Shown: positions 7,262 to 15,945, counted from the first letter of the stretch. The stretch is DNA of 36,230 bases from Clostridiales bacterium (GCA_012842605.1 DUSN01000009.1:1-36230); one strand, 5' to 3'. The notes: a model not told the origin generated them from the letters alone. Made by a program: numbers and translations.

Positions 7262-7296
7262 CTTGTCGCTGCGGAGGGTGTTCCCTGCAGGACAAG
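7262..7296 (+). other. 5'-leader hairpin of the tRNA precursor
   Basis: CTTGTC pairs with GACAAG, CTGC with GCAG and AGGG with CCCT around a TGTT loop, giving about 14 pairs with small bulges. It occupies almost the whole leader between the predicted start site and the tRNA. No T-run follows, so it is not a terminator. It probably shapes RNase P processing or protects the 5' end. Confidence 0.6.
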
Positions 7297-7301
7297 GATA
7301 T

Positions 7302-7378
<77 letters not shown>

Positions 7379-7381
7379 TAT

Positions 7382-7458
7382 GGCGGCGTAGCTCAGTTGG
7401 CCAGAGCATTCGGTTCATACCCGAAGTGTCAGCGGTTCGAATCCGTTCGCCGCTACCA
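7382..7458 (+). tRNA. Elongator tRNA-Met (CAT)
   Basis: 77 bases with encoded CCA. The anticodon stem TTCGG/CCGAA holds CAT in the loop TTCATAC. The acceptor GGCGGCG pairs with CGCCGCT. The body closely resembles B. subtilis elongator tRNA-Met and not tRNA-Ile2, which also has a CAT anticodon. It starts four bases after the previous tRNA. Confidence 0.93.
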
Positions 7459-7462
7459 GGTT

Positions 7463-7490
7463 GAAGGTCAGATTATTTTGTCTGACCTTC
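7463..7490 (+). other. Perfect 10-bp spacer hairpin between tRNA-Met and tRNA-Val
   Basis: GAAGGTCAGA (7463-7472) pairs perfectly with TCTGACCTTC (7481-7490) around an eight-base loop. It fills the gap between the two tRNAs. No T-run follows. It could be a processing signal or a weak attenuator. Confidence 0.6.
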
Positions 7491-7496
7491 ATATGT

Positions 7497-7572
7497 GGGA
7501 GCATAGCTCAGCTGGGAGAGCACCTGCCTTACAAGCAGGGGGTCATAGGTTCGAGCCCTATTGCTCCCACCA
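7497..7572 (+). tRNA. tRNA-Val (TAC)
   Basis: A 76-base cloverleaf with encoded CCA. The acceptor GGGAGCA pairs with TGCTCCC. The anticodon stem CCTGC/GCAGG holds TAC, which reads GTN valine codons. The D arm is AGCTCAGCTGGGAGAGC and the T arm contains GGTTCGAGCC. Confidence 0.96.
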
Positions 7573-7579
7573 TTATTTT

Positions 7580-7621
7580 ACCCGGACTTGTTCGTATATG
7601 GCGAATAGTCCGGGTTTTTTT
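7580..7621 (+). terminator. Intrinsic terminator of the tRNA operon
   Basis: ACCCGGACT (7580-7588) pairs with AGTCCGGGT (7607-7615) and is followed by a run of seven T. It starts eight bases after tRNA-Val. The stretch from here to 7772 holds no other recognisable feature. Confidence 0.92.
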
Positions 7622-7772
7622 GTTATATTGCAGCAAATTTGACGTTGCTAAAAAAATCTTAAAAATCGTATCACATTCTTTTGTTAATTTCTACAGGATT
7701 TGTATGCCAATTAAGATAGGATTGCGCTGACTGCTTATCAAATTTACAATTTCTTCCGATATTGATTTGGTT

Positions 7773-7840
7773 TTTGTCGTAAAGTTTTTAATGCACCTCT
7801 TCTTATATTGACAAATAATTTGGACAAGCTTTGGTATAAT
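7773..7840 (+). promoter_or_regulatory. Spo0A-type spoIIE promoter with 21-bp spacer and 0A-box-like sites
   Basis: TTGACA (7808-7813) and TATAAT (7835-7840) are both perfect sigma-A boxes but 21 bp apart, too far for unaided sigma-A promoters. B. subtilis spoIIE and spoIIG have the same unusual spacing and are switched on by Spo0A-P. An inverted 0A-box-like sequence (ATTGACAAA) overlaps the -35, and a direct one (TTTGTCGTA) lies about 30 bp upstream at 7773-7781. Each matches eight of nine positions of TTTGTC(A/G)AA or its complement. Confidence 0.75.
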
Positions 7841-7877
7841 GGCATCACTCTCTCCTAAATAGTCATATTTTAGTTGG

Positions 7878-10286
7878 GTGGTGTTAGTATTGGTGCATAA
7901 AGACGCTTCAATTCTGCTAAACGGATGGGTTGGCAGAAGAACATCCGGGAAAAAGGCATATACCTTTCCTTTTGGCTTCTTTATTCAGGAATTGTTATCA
8001 GTAATGTCATGCTTTTTAGTTGGACGAGCTGTTCTGCTGGATCATATTGCCCCCTTCGGTATTGCTCTGTTTGCAGTTCTGCTGCATAAACGAAAGGGGG
8101 GGTTCAGTGCATTTCTTGCCGTGACCGCGGGGTGTCTAAGCATTCAGATAAGCCTGCGTTCAGCCCGATATATACTGGCCATGATGTTATTTGCCGCAGT
8201 GTGGCAATATATTGGAAAGAAGGCTGCAAGGTGGTCTGTGTTCCAGACAGCATGCACTGTACTGGCATGTTTGCTGACGGTAAACATAATATTCTCATTT
8301 ATTAATGGGTTTATTTTGTATGAAATGTTGATTGGCATATTTGAAAGCATAGCAGGGTTTGTCATGGTTTATATTTTTTCCGGATCTACAGATGTTATCC
8401 TGGACAGAAAGAGAAGGCATCTCCTTTCGGGGGAAGAGATGATATGCCTAAGTATATTCCTTTCTCTCATAATTATTGGATTTTGGGATATTGATATACT
8501 TGGCTTTTCTGTCAGGAACACCTTTACAATATTTTTGATCCTGTTTTTTGCATACTTGGGAGGAGCAGGGGTAGGTGCTGCTATTGGTATAACAGCAGGA
8601 TTTATGCTGTCTTTGGCTTCAACACCTGATCCGGCTTTAATGGGTTATCTTGCTGTCTGCGGCCTTCTTGCGGGTACATTCAAAGAATTGGGAAGAACGG
8701 GATCCTGCATAGCGTTCTTCCTTGCCAATATATTAATGGCATTTTATATCAATCGATCCACCCATACAATTTTACCTTATGGAGAAATTGCGGGAGCAAT
8801 GCTTTTACTTATGCTCATGCCCAAAAAGGCAGTTCAGTATCTGAAGGGGTTTTTGAACTCAGGTTTGCTGCTGTCCGATGTACAGCAGTATTATGGAAAA
8901 CGGGCGCAGGAACTGACAGTGTCCAGGCTTAACGAATTTGCACAGGTTTTCCGCCATTTGTCCAAAGTATTTGGCAGAATAACCGAACGCAGTTCGGCAG
9001 TTGGCCAGGAAGAGGTGTCCAGGCTTTTTGACATGGTTGCCGAACAGGTCTGCAAGGGATGTCCCCTTTACCGCAGCTGCTGGGAGAGAGATTTCTACAA
9101 TACCTATTCCAATATGTTTGAATTACTGTCCAAGTGTGAGGAAAAGGGGTTTATAGAAGAAAAGGACGTTCCCGCCGGTTTGAACAGACGCTGCTTGAAT
9201 GTACACAGGCTGATAGAAGATATAAATGTCATTTACAATACTTACATAACCAATCTGAAATGGCAAAGAAAACTGAATGACTGCAGGCAATTGGTGGCTG
9301 AACAGCTGGAAGGTGTAGGTCAGGTAGTAACGGAACTGGCAGCTGAATTGAATATGGATGTTCGATTCCGTAAGAGCATGGAGGATGCTATTCGCCTTGA
9401 ACTTGATAAGAACGGAATTCATGCAAAGGAAATCCTGGTGTTGGAAAAGCCAGGAGGAAATACAGAGGTAAGCATTATAAAGCCTGCCTGCAATGGCAAT
9501 AAAGAATGCTTAAATCTGGTTGAGCCTGTCATAAGCAAAGTATTGGGAAAAGCCATGAGTTTACAGCAAAAAGAGTGCGTAAAGGCCGGAAAACAAGAGT
9601 GTGCACTGCATTTAGCTGAAGCACGTCAGTTCGAAATCATAACCGGGGTAGTCAGAAAACCCCGAAAGGAGAATTCCATTTGCGGAGACAGCTATTCCTT
9701 TACTACAGTCAAGGATGGGAAGTATATGCTGGCCTTAAGCGACGGAATGGGATTTGGTGCAAGGGCTGCTGAAGAAAGCGGAGCAGTTATATCGCTGCTG
9801 GAAAACTTCCTGGAAGCAGGCTTCAGTCAGAGTATTACAATAAAAACAATTAATTCGATACTTATGCTTCGTTCAAGGGAGGAGATGTTTGCTACTGCCG
9901 ACTTATGTATTATGGATCTGGTCGGAGGCAAGGCTGAATTCATAAAAATAGGAGGTGTTCCCAGTTTTATAAGGCGAAGTGATAAAGTTGAAATAATACG
10001 GCAGCCTGCTCTTCCGATGGGAATTCTGGAAGATGTCCAGCTGGAAAATATTTCGGTGCCCATTCATGATGAAGACATGATTATTATGGTAACCGACGGA
10101 ATATTGGATGCATTCTCCGCACTGGGCAATGCTGAACAGGCACTGGCGGATTTTATTGCGACCTTGGATACCGTCAATCCCCAGGAGTTAGCGGACTCAA
10201 TCATGGAGGAAGCGCTGTATCATCTTGACGGGGAAGCAAGGGATGATATGACAGTTTTAACAGGCAGGGTATGGAAACCATTCTGA
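7878..10286 (+). CDS. spoIIE: Stage II sporulation protein E, membrane PP2C-type phosphatase
   Basis: About 800 residues (B. subtilis: 827). The first 310 or so hold about ten membrane segments. The central region has a cysteine cluster, CKGCPLYRSC, near residue 390. From about residue 585 a PP2C domain follows, with CGDSYSF, LALSDGMGFGARAA, MVTDGILDAF and RDDMTVL carrying the metal-binding aspartates. SpoIIE dephosphorylates SpoIIAA and so frees sigma-F in the forespore; it also joins the FtsZ ring at polar division. The start is uncertain: GTG 7878 and GTG 7881 lack an SD, while TTG 7890 or GTG 7893 follows a weak GGGTGG. A terminator follows, so it is monocistronic. Confidence 0.95.
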   Translation: MVLVLVHKDASILLNGWVGRRTSGKKAYTFPFGFFIQELLSVMSCFLVGRAVLLDHIAPFGIALFAVLLHKRKGGFSAFLAVTAGCLSIQISLRSARYILAMMLFAAVWQYIGKKAARWSVFQTACTVLACLLTVNIIFSFINGFILYEMLIGIFESIAGFVMVYIFSGSTDVILDRKRRHLLSGEEMICLSIFLSLIIIGFWDIDILGFSVRNTFTIFLILFFAYLGGAGVGAAIGITAGFMLSLASTPDPALMGYLAVCGLLAGTFKELGRTGSCIAFFLANILMAFYINRSTHTILPYGEIAGAMLLLMLMPKKAVQYLKGFLNSGLLLSDVQQYYGKRAQELTVSRLNEFAQVFRHLSKVFGRITERSSAVGQEEVSRLFDMVAEQVCKGCPLYRSCWERDFYNTYSNMFELLSKCEEKGFIEEKDVPAGLNRRCLNVHRLIEDINVIYNTYITNLKWQRKLNDCRQLVAEQLEGVGQVVTELAAELNMDVRFRKSMEDAIRLELDKNGIHAKEILVLEKPGGNTEVSIIKPACNGNKECLNLVEPVISKVLGKAMSLQQKECVKAGKQECALHLAEARQFEIITGVVRKPRKENSICGDSYSFTTVKDGKYMLALSDGMGFGARAAEESGAVISLLENFLEAGFSQSITIKTINSILMLRSREEMFATADLCIMDLVGGKAEFIKIGGVPSFIRRSDKVEIIRQPALPMGILEDVQLENISVPIHDEDMIIMVTDGILDAFSALGNAEQALADFIATLDTVNPQELADSIMEEALYHLDGEARDDMTVLTGRVWKPF

Positions 10287-10343
10287 GGATGGAACTCTAC
10301 CTGCTTTGTTTGCTGAACCTGTTTTATTTGCAGTTTTCAGCAT

Positions 10344-10384
10344 AAGGCCTGTTTAATTGGCAAACAATTAAACAGGCCTTTTTT
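10344..10384 (+). terminator. Intrinsic terminator after spoIIE
   Basis: AAGGCCTGTTTAATT (10344-10358) pairs perfectly over 15 bases with 10366-10380 around a seven-base loop, followed by TTTT. It separates spoIIE from tilS. Confidence 0.9.
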
Positions 10385-10466
10385 AGGTGGAGAATTTGTT
10401 TTTCTGGCCTGACAACTTGTGATTTATACAGATTGTTAATCTGAAATGCTGCATGAATAATTTTCC

Positions 10467-10495
10467 TTGAAAACTCATCTAAAAAAGGCTACAAT
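10467..10495 (+). promoter_or_regulatory. Sigma-A promoter of tilS-hpt
   Basis: TTGAAA (10467-10472) and TACAAT (10490-10495) are 17 bp apart, giving a leader of about 50 bases to tilS. The gap from 10385 to 10466 shows nothing else. Confidence 0.7.
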
Positions 10496-10552
10496 AAAAA
10501 TACTCATTCCTTGTAATATTTAAGTGCTTCAAAGAAGCAAGGTGGGTGTTTC

Positions 10553-11968
10553 ATGCTGCAAAAAGTTGCTAACTTTATACAGGACCAGTGCTTGATTTTA
10601 CCGGGGGACAAGGTAATTGTCGGCCTGTCAGGAGGAGCAGATTCTGTTGCCTTGCTGCATATACTGAAAGAATTGCGGGGGCAATTAAAGTTAGAGCTGT
10701 TTGCAGCACATATAAATCATTGTATACGTGGACAGGAAGCAATAAACGATGCGGTATTTGCTGAGGATCTTTGCAAAAGCTGGAATATACCCTTTTTTTT
10801 GAAGATTGCTGATATACCGGAACTGTCTCGCAGGCTGAACTTAACGGAAGAAGAAGCCGGACGGCAGGTCAGGTATGATTTTTTTTATGAGGTGATGGAT
10901 AAAGTAAAAGGGAACAGAATAGCTACTGCGCATCATAAAAATGATCAGGCCGAAACAATCCTGCACAATATTATTCGAGGTACCGGGATACAAGGTTTGT
11001 CAGGCATAAAACCAATAAGGGACGGCTGTATTATACGGCCGCTGCTGGTTGTTACTCGTGAGGAAATTTTGGATTATATTAAGATGCATAGCCTGTCTTA
11101 CCGGGAAGATGCAACAAATGCTGATTTAACATATACCCGCAATCGTATACGCAACAGGCTGATACCAATTCTGACCCGGGAATATAATCCTGATATAATA
11201 GAACGGCTGTACATCATGGGTAACATTATACGTGAAGAAGATGAGTTCCTTACTGATTATTGCAGCAAAGTTTACAGGGAGCTTTGCACCTTAGAGTCCG
11301 GGCAGATTATAATGCATCTTAATAAATTCAATGCATGTCATGGTGCCGTGCAAAAAAGACTGGTCCGTTTGGCTGTCTCGAAATTAAGAGGTGATCTGGA
11401 CGGTGTCGGATATGACCATATTGATGCAGTCGTTACCTTGGCCCGCAGGTCACGGACCGGTACCAGGACCTTGGTGCCGGCATCCGGAAAAGGCTGTCCG
11501 GTGATAGTGGCAGAAGTCATTTATGACAAGCTGATTTTCAGGAAAAATAATGATGAAACGCCTGTTGAATATTATGATGAGCTGCTTCCGGTACCGGGGC
11601 AGGTACGGCTGGAAAAATTGGGTTTGATTGTAACAGCGGAGAAATGGGACAGAAAAAAAAGTTTACATTTCTCATCTCAGTGTATTTATATTGATGAAGA
11701 TGCTGTGAAAGGCAGTTTGCGATTAAGACAGCGGGTAAAGGGCGACCGTTTCAAACCACTGGGAATGAACGGGAGCAAGAAGTTAAAAGATTATTTTATT
11801 GATATGAAAATTCCGCGTGATGAGCGGGACAGGATTCCCCTGCTGGTGGATGAGGAAAATATCATTTGGGTGGTTGGTCTTCAGCTCAACCAGGATTATC
11901 GTATAACTGGGTCCACAAAGAATATTTTAAAGATAAGCATAGAATACCAAAGAGATAATGGAGGATAA
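10553..11968 (+). CDS. tilS: tRNA(Ile)-lysidine synthetase
   Basis: 471 residues (B. subtilis: 472). The ATP pyrophosphatase P-loop SGGADS is at residues 26-31, followed by AAHINHCIRG, then TAHHKNDQAETILHNIIRGTG, and NADLTYTRNRIRNRLIP, all TilS signatures. A C-terminal substrate-binding domain starts at about 370. The enzyme adds lysine to C34 of tRNA-Ile(CAT) so that it reads AUA. It is essential. The hpt gene starts three bases after its stop, the conserved pairing seen in B. subtilis, where TilS and HprT also interact and influence ftsH transcription. Confidence 0.96.
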   Translation: MLQKVANFIQDQCLILPGDKVIVGLSGGADSVALLHILKELRGQLKLELFAAHINHCIRGQEAINDAVFAEDLCKSWNIPFFLKIADIPELSRRLNLTEEEAGRQVRYDFFYEVMDKVKGNRIATAHHKNDQAETILHNIIRGTGIQGLSGIKPIRDGCIIRPLLVVTREEILDYIKMHSLSYREDATNADLTYTRNRIRNRLIPILTREYNPDIIERLYIMGNIIREEDEFLTDYCSKVYRELCTLESGQIIMHLNKFNACHGAVQKRLVRLAVSKLRGDLDGVGYDHIDAVVTLARRSRTGTRTLVPASGKGCPVIVAEVIYDKLIFRKNNDETPVEYYDELLPVPGQVRLEKLGLIVTAEKWDRKKSLHFSSQCIYIDEDAVKGSLRLRQRVKGDRFKPLGMNGSKKLKDYFIDMKIPRDERDRIPLLVDEENIIWVVGLQLNQDYRITGSTKNILKISIEYQRDNGG

Positions 11969-11971
11969 ACC

Positions 11972-12511
11972 ATGATGGATAAAGTTGACAGGATACTGAT
12001 AGACGAACAAAAATTGATGAACCGGATTGAGGAACTGGGTAAGCAGATTACAGAGGATTATCAGGGCAAGGAACTGGTAATAATTTCAATACTCAAAGGA
12101 GCAGTCATATTTGCATCCGATCTGGTAAAGGCCATCAAACTGCCGCTTGTAATGGACTTTATGGCTGTTTCAAGCTATGGCAGTTCTACAAAGTCTTCTG
12201 GTGTAGTACGCATATTAAAGGACCTGGATGAAGAAATTGAGGGGCGTGATGTTCTCATAGTAGAGGATATAGTAGATACCGGACTGACACTTAATTATCT
12301 TGTGGAAAATCTGCTGTCCAGAAAACCCGCTTCACTGAAAATATGCTGCTGCCTGGATAAGCCCTCAAGGAGACTGGTGCCTGTGAAGGTGGATTATATA
12401 GGATTTAGTATTCCCGACGAGTTTGTAATCGGTTATGGGCTTGACTATGCAGAAAAATATAGAAATCTGCCTTTTATAGGTGTTTTGTCCAAAGATGTTT
12501 ATAAAAAATAA
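11972..12511 (+). CDS. hpt: Hypoxanthine (guanine) phosphoribosyltransferase
   Basis: 179 residues (B. subtilis HprT: 180). The PRPP-binding loop [14 protein letters not shown] lies at about 93-106, the substrate-binding ending [18 protein letters not shown] is intact, and the N-terminal [14 protein letters not shown] is typical. The enzyme salvages hypoxanthine and guanine to IMP and GMP using PRPP. The SD GGAGG lies at the end of tilS. A second ATG directly follows the first, so the protein may start at residue 2. Confidence 0.96.
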   Translation: MMDKVDRILIDEQKLMNRIEELGKQITEDYQGKELVIISILKGAVIFASDLVKAIKLPLVMDFMAVSSYGSSTKSSGVVRILKDLDEEIEGRDVLIVEDIVDTGLTLNYLVENLLSRKPASLKICCCLDKPSRRLVPVKVDYIGFSIPDEFVIGYGLDYAEKYRNLPFIGVLSKDVYKK

Positions 12512-12513
12512 CA

Positions 12514-12575
12514 GGCAAAAGCCTGGTAAAATCAGCCGTAAGACGGGATTTTACCGGCATTTAATTGCTTTTGCC
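12514..12575 (+). repeat. Nested inverted repeats between hpt and ftsH
   Basis: An outer pair, GGCAAAAGC (12514-12522) with GCTTTTGCC (12567-12575), encloses an inner pair, GGTAAAATC (12525-12533) with GATTTTACC (12547-12555). The left side can alternatively fold alone as CAGGC-AAAA-GCCTG. No T-run follows the outer arm. It may be a Rho-type end or an attenuator ahead of ftsH. No clear sigma-A promoter is seen between it and ftsH. Confidence 0.6.
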
Positions 12576-12631
12576 AGGCAGTTATGTTAAAATAAAAAAA
12601 TGCGATATAACTTATGGAAGGAGGGCTGGGG

Positions 12632-14494
12632 TTGAGGAAATTTTTAAGAGGCCCGGGCTTTTATTTAATTCTCTTGATTGTGATTATTCTCGTTGTTGCC
12701 ATGTCCGATATCGGAAGGCTGGACGAACGATTACCATATCCTAAGCTGTTGCAGGAAATCCGCGATGGCAAAATTACTCATATAATGAGTACAGACCGTG
12801 TTATTGTGGGGTTGAGAAAGGGATCTTCTATACCTGTGGAAAGCTTCCCGGATAAGTATGATTTCAAGTCTTATGCACCCCACAGCACAATATTTGACAG
12901 GGATGTAAGGATTATTGAGGCGGAACGTCTCGGGGTTGATCCGGAAGAAATCACTTCAGATCAATTCAGGTTTGAATGGGATCCGCAGCCCATTCCTGAA
13001 ACGCCATGGTGGTATCAGTTGGTGCCCTTTGTTATAATGATCGTTATTTTTGCTGTATTCTGGTTTATTTTCATGCAGCAGGCCCAGGGCGGCGGCAACA
13101 AGGTTATGTCATTTGGAAAGAGCCGCGCCAGACTTCATCAGGATGACAAGAACCGTATCACCTTTGATAATGTAGCAGGTGCTGATGAGGAAAAAGATGA
13201 ACTCAAGGAAATTGTTGAGTTTCTTAAGAATCCCAGAAAATTCATTGAGCTGGGAGCTCGCATTCCCAAAGGTGTGCTTCTGGTAGGACCTCCGGGAACC
13301 GGTAAAACCCTGCTGGCTAAAGCAGTAGCCGGGGAAGCGGGCGTTCCGTTTTTCAGCATAAGCGGTTCGGACTTCGTAGAAATGTTTGTCGGCGTAGGTG
13401 CTTCACGTGTCCGCGATTTGTTTGACCAGGCAAAGAAGAGCTCACCCTGCATTGTTTTCATAGATGAAATTGATGCTGTGGGACGCCATAGAGGCGCAGG
13501 CCTGGGCGGCGGGCATGATGAAAGGGAGCAGACCCTGAACCAGCTGCTGGTGGAAATGGATGGCTTTGCTGTAAACGAGGGTATAATAATTCTTGCTGCA
13601 ACAAACCGTCCTGACATTTTGGATCCTGCACTGCTCAGACCGGGAAGATTTGACCGCAGGGTAGTAGTAGGTGTACCTGATGTTAAGGGCAGGGAAGAAA
13701 TAATAAAGGTGCATTCCAGGGGCAAACCCTTAAGCAAGGAAGTGGACATCAAGGTATTGGCAAAAAGAACGCCGGGCTTTACAGGTGCAGATATTGAAAA
13801 CATGATGAATGAAGCTGCAATCCTGGCGGCAAGACGGGATGCCAAGGAGATTGGAATGGCAGAAATTGAAGAGGCTATAACCAGGGTTGTGGCAGGCCCT
13901 GAGAAGAAGAGCAGACTGATAACCGATAAGGATAAAAGGCTGGTTGCTTACCATGAAGCAGGTCACGCAGTGGTTGCCAAGATGCTGCCTAATGCGGATC
14001 CTGTTCATCAGGTATCCATAGTACCCAGGGGACAGGCTGGCGGTTATACATTGACGCTGCCTAAGGAAGATAAGAACTATATCTCCCGCTCAGAGCTTGA
14101 AGATGAGATAACAATGCTGCTGGGAGGAAGAGTTGCTGAACATCTTGTTTTGAAGGATATAAGCACAGGTGCATACAATGACCTGCAGAGAGCCAGTCAG
14201 ATAGCAAGGAAGATGGTAACTGAATACGGCATGAGCGATGACTTAGGGCCAATTGCTTATAACACCCAGGAGGAAGTCTTCCTTGGAAGGGATTATGGTC
14301 ATACCCGCAGCTACAGTGAGGAAGTTGCATCACTGATAGATGCTGAAATCAAGAGGATTGTACAAGAAGGCTATAAGAAAGCGGAACAGCTGTTGAAAGA
14401 GAACATGAACAGGCTTCACAAAGTGGCAGAAGCTTTGTTGGAAAAAGAAAAGCTGGAGTCCGAGGAATTTGAACAAATATTTGCAATGGCTTAA
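12632..14494 (+). CDS. ftsH: ATP-dependent zinc metalloprotease FtsH
   Basis: 620 residues from the chosen start. The order is: a transmembrane helix at about 8-26, an extracytoplasmic domain to about 130, a second helix, an AAA+ module with Walker A GPPGTGKT near 220 and Walker [13 protein letters not shown] near 274, the second region of homology, and the zinc site HEAGH near 441. FtsH is a membrane hexamer that degrades misfolded membrane proteins and regulators. The frame opens at ATG 12614, but that ATG lies before AAGGAGGG (12618-12625). TTG 12632, six bases after it, is the likely start and gives the typical basic N-terminus RKFLRG. A terminator follows. Confidence 0.96.
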   Translation: MRKFLRGPGFYLILLIVIILVVAMSDIGRLDERLPYPKLLQEIRDGKITHIMSTDRVIVGLRKGSSIPVESFPDKYDFKSYAPHSTIFDRDVRIIEAERLGVDPEEITSDQFRFEWDPQPIPETPWWYQLVPFVIMIVIFAVFWFIFMQQAQGGGNKVMSFGKSRARLHQDDKNRITFDNVAGADEEKDELKEIVEFLKNPRKFIELGARIPKGVLLVGPPGTGKTLLAKAVAGEAGVPFFSISGSDFVEMFVGVGASRVRDLFDQAKKSSPCIVFIDEIDAVGRHRGAGLGGGHDEREQTLNQLLVEMDGFAVNEGIIILAATNRPDILDPALLRPGRFDRRVVVGVPDVKGREEIIKVHSRGKPLSKEVDIKVLAKRTPGFTGADIENMMNEAAILAARRDAKEIGMAEIEEAITRVVAGPEKKSRLITDKDKRLVAYHEAGHAVVAKMLPNADPVHQVSIVPRGQAGGYTLTLPKEDKNYISRSELEDEITMLLGGRVAEHLVLKDISTGAYNDLQRASQIARKMVTEYGMSDDLGPIAYNTQEEVFLGRDYGHTRSYSEEVASLIDAEIKRIVQEGYKKAEQLLKENMNRLHKVAEALLEKEKLESEEFEQIFAMA

Positions 14495-14498
14495 TGGG

Positions 14499-14526
14499 AT
14501 GGCGCCTCCGGGCGCCGTCTCTTTTT
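14499..14526 (+). terminator. Intrinsic terminator after ftsH
   Basis: A GC-rich hairpin forms from ATGGCGCC and GGGCGCCGT around a short TCC loop, followed by CTCTTTTT. It starts five bases after the ftsH stop. Confidence 0.85.
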
Positions 14527-14636
14527 GATTTAGGCCTGGTAATCACTATTATATGCCTGGCTGGCTCTTGCATGGATTACACGGCATACTTTTTGATGTA
14601 TAAATAGTTTATTTTATTTATGAAAGGAATTGCCGG

Positions 14637-15269
14637 ATGAATACCATAACAGCTATTGAACCCCGGAATAAAAGAAATAAAAGCTATGAACTTGCATTGG
14701 ATGACGGCAGAACATTTTGTGTTGATGAAGAGGTCGTCGTCAAACATGGTCTTAAACCGGGAATGTTAATTAATGAAGAACAGCTGCGCGAATGGATATG
14801 GGAGGCAGATATAAGGGCAGCATGTGACTTGGCTTTGCACTATCTTGGATTTAGGATGCGGACACGCAAACAGTTATATGATTATCTGAAGAGGAAAGGT
14901 TTTAATGAGCCGGTAATTGAAGAAGTGATCTGCAAAATGGAAGAATACAGGTTTCTGGATGATGAAGAATATGCGCTTAGATGGATACAAAGCAGGAAAT
15001 TAAGCCAGCCGTCAGGACGCAGAAAGATTGCATATGAGCTTATGAACAAGGGAATTGCGCGGGATGTTCTGGAAACAGCATTGGATACAGTGACGCAGGA
15101 GGAAGAAGAGGAGCTGGTGTGTCAGCTGGCTGAAAAATATTATGCCAAATACAGCAACCTTCCCGGGAAGGAATGCATGGCCAAAGTTAGTCAGGCATTG
15201 CTGCGAAGAGGATTTGACTGGGATATTATAAGCAGAGCAATAAGACGATTGGATGTTGACTTATCTTAA
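14637..15269 (+). CDS. recX: Regulatory protein RecX
   Basis: 210 residues with three-helix RecX repeats: ACDLALHYLGFRMRTRKQLYDYLKRKGF, then YRFLDDEEYALRWIQSRK and RKIAYELMNKGI, then KVSQALLRRGFDWDIISRAI. RecX binds RecA filaments and modulates strand exchange. It is shorter than B. subtilis RecX (264) but normal for Clostridia. AAAGGA precedes the ATG. The gene is flanked by the ftsH terminator and the ctsR promoter, so it is transcribed alone; I found no strong promoter in 14527-14636. Confidence 0.92.
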   Translation: MNTITAIEPRNKRNKSYELALDDGRTFCVDEEVVVKHGLKPGMLINEEQLREWIWEADIRAACDLALHYLGFRMRTRKQLYDYLKRKGFNEPVIEEVICKMEEYRFLDDEEYALRWIQSRKLSQPSGRRKIAYELMNKGIARDVLETALDTVTQEEEEELVCQLAEKYYAKYSNLPGKECMAKVSQALLRRGFDWDIISRAIRRLDVDLS

Positions 15270-15290
15270 GATTTGCATGTCAAAATGACG

Positions 15291-15319
15291 CTCCCTGAAG
15301 CTTAAAAAGGGGAGATTTT
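15291..15319 (+). terminator. Weak candidate terminator after recX
   Basis: CTCCC (15291-15295) pairs with GGGAG (15310-15314) around a 14-base loop, followed by ATTTTTATT. The stem is short, so this is tentative. Confidence 0.4.
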
Positions 15320-15385
15320 TATTGCATGATAAATTCATCAGGGACAGGTACTAAGGTTTATGTATGTCTTTTTTGTGAAAAACTA

Positions 15386-15438
15386 TTGCATAAGTACATT
15401 TTTGAGTTATAATATAATTAAGGTCAAAGAAAGTCAAA
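15386..15438 (+). promoter_or_regulatory. ctsR operon promoter with full-consensus CtsR operator
   Basis: TTGCAT (15386-15391) and TATAAT (15408-15413) have a 16-bp spacer; an overlapping second TATAAT lies at 15413-15418. Immediately downstream, 15422-15438 reads GGTCAAAGAAAGTCAAA, a perfect match to the heptad direct repeat bound by CtsR (RGTCAAA-NAN-RGTCAAA). It covers the expected start site, so the operon should be autorepressed and induced by heat or protein stress. Confidence 0.93.
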
Positions 15439-15471
15439 CAATAAATAAGAGAAATATGAGGAAGTGGTGAG

Positions 15472-15945
15472 ATGGCGCGTTTAAGTGACATTATAGAGGA
15501 ATTTATCAAATCCCTTCTTCAGGAGAGTGAAGGGCAGCTGGAACTGCAGCGCAATGAACTGGCTGATTATTTTGAATGTGCACCATCCCAGATCAATTAT
15601 GTTCTTGCAACAAGATTCTCCATAAACCATGGTTATTATATTGAAAGCAGGAGAGGAGGCGGCGGCTACATCAGGATTGTGCGCCTGGATGTTGATAAAA
15701 ATGATTATATGCGTTATCTCCTGTCTGAGGGCATCGGCTCTAAAATTTCAGAACAGAATGCCATGCAGATAATACAGAGAATGGCAGAGCAGAATTATAT
15801 ATCAGAAATGACCGCATTCCTTATGAAGTCAGCCATATCAGACAAAGCAATAGCCATACCGGCTGCATTAAAGGATAATATCCGGGCAAGCATTTTAAAG
15901 TCCATGATAACGGCTATTATGACATGGGAAGGGAAGAAAGTGTGA
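15472..15945 (+). CDS. ctsR: Transcriptional repressor CtsR
   Basis: 157 residues (B. subtilis: 154). The N-terminal winged helix-turn-helix contains RNELADYFECAPSQINYVLATRF and the glycine-rich wing ESRRGGGGYIRI, whose arginine and glycines contact DNA and sense heat. The C-terminal half forms the dimer and is the target of McsB. CtsR represses class III heat-shock genes (clpC operon, clpP, clpE). It is the first gene of ctsR-mcsA-mcsB-clpC, with a matching operator 34 bases upstream. Confidence 0.97.
   Translation: MARLSDIIEEFIKSLLQESEGQLELQRNELADYFECAPSQINYVLATRFSINHGYYIESRRGGGGYIRIVRLDVDKNDYMRYLLSEGIGSKISEQNAMQIIQRMAEQNYISEMTAFLMKSAISDKAIAIPAALKDNIRASILKSMITAIMTWEGKKV

Noticed and set aside
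7397..7730. Two + strand open frames over the tRNA operon
   Set aside because: They run through tRNA-Met and tRNA-Val and the terminator; the peptides are translated tRNA sequence.
13138..13845. 235-codon - strand open frame
   Set aside because: It is the complement of the FtsH ATPase domain, with serine-rich shadow composition and no SD.
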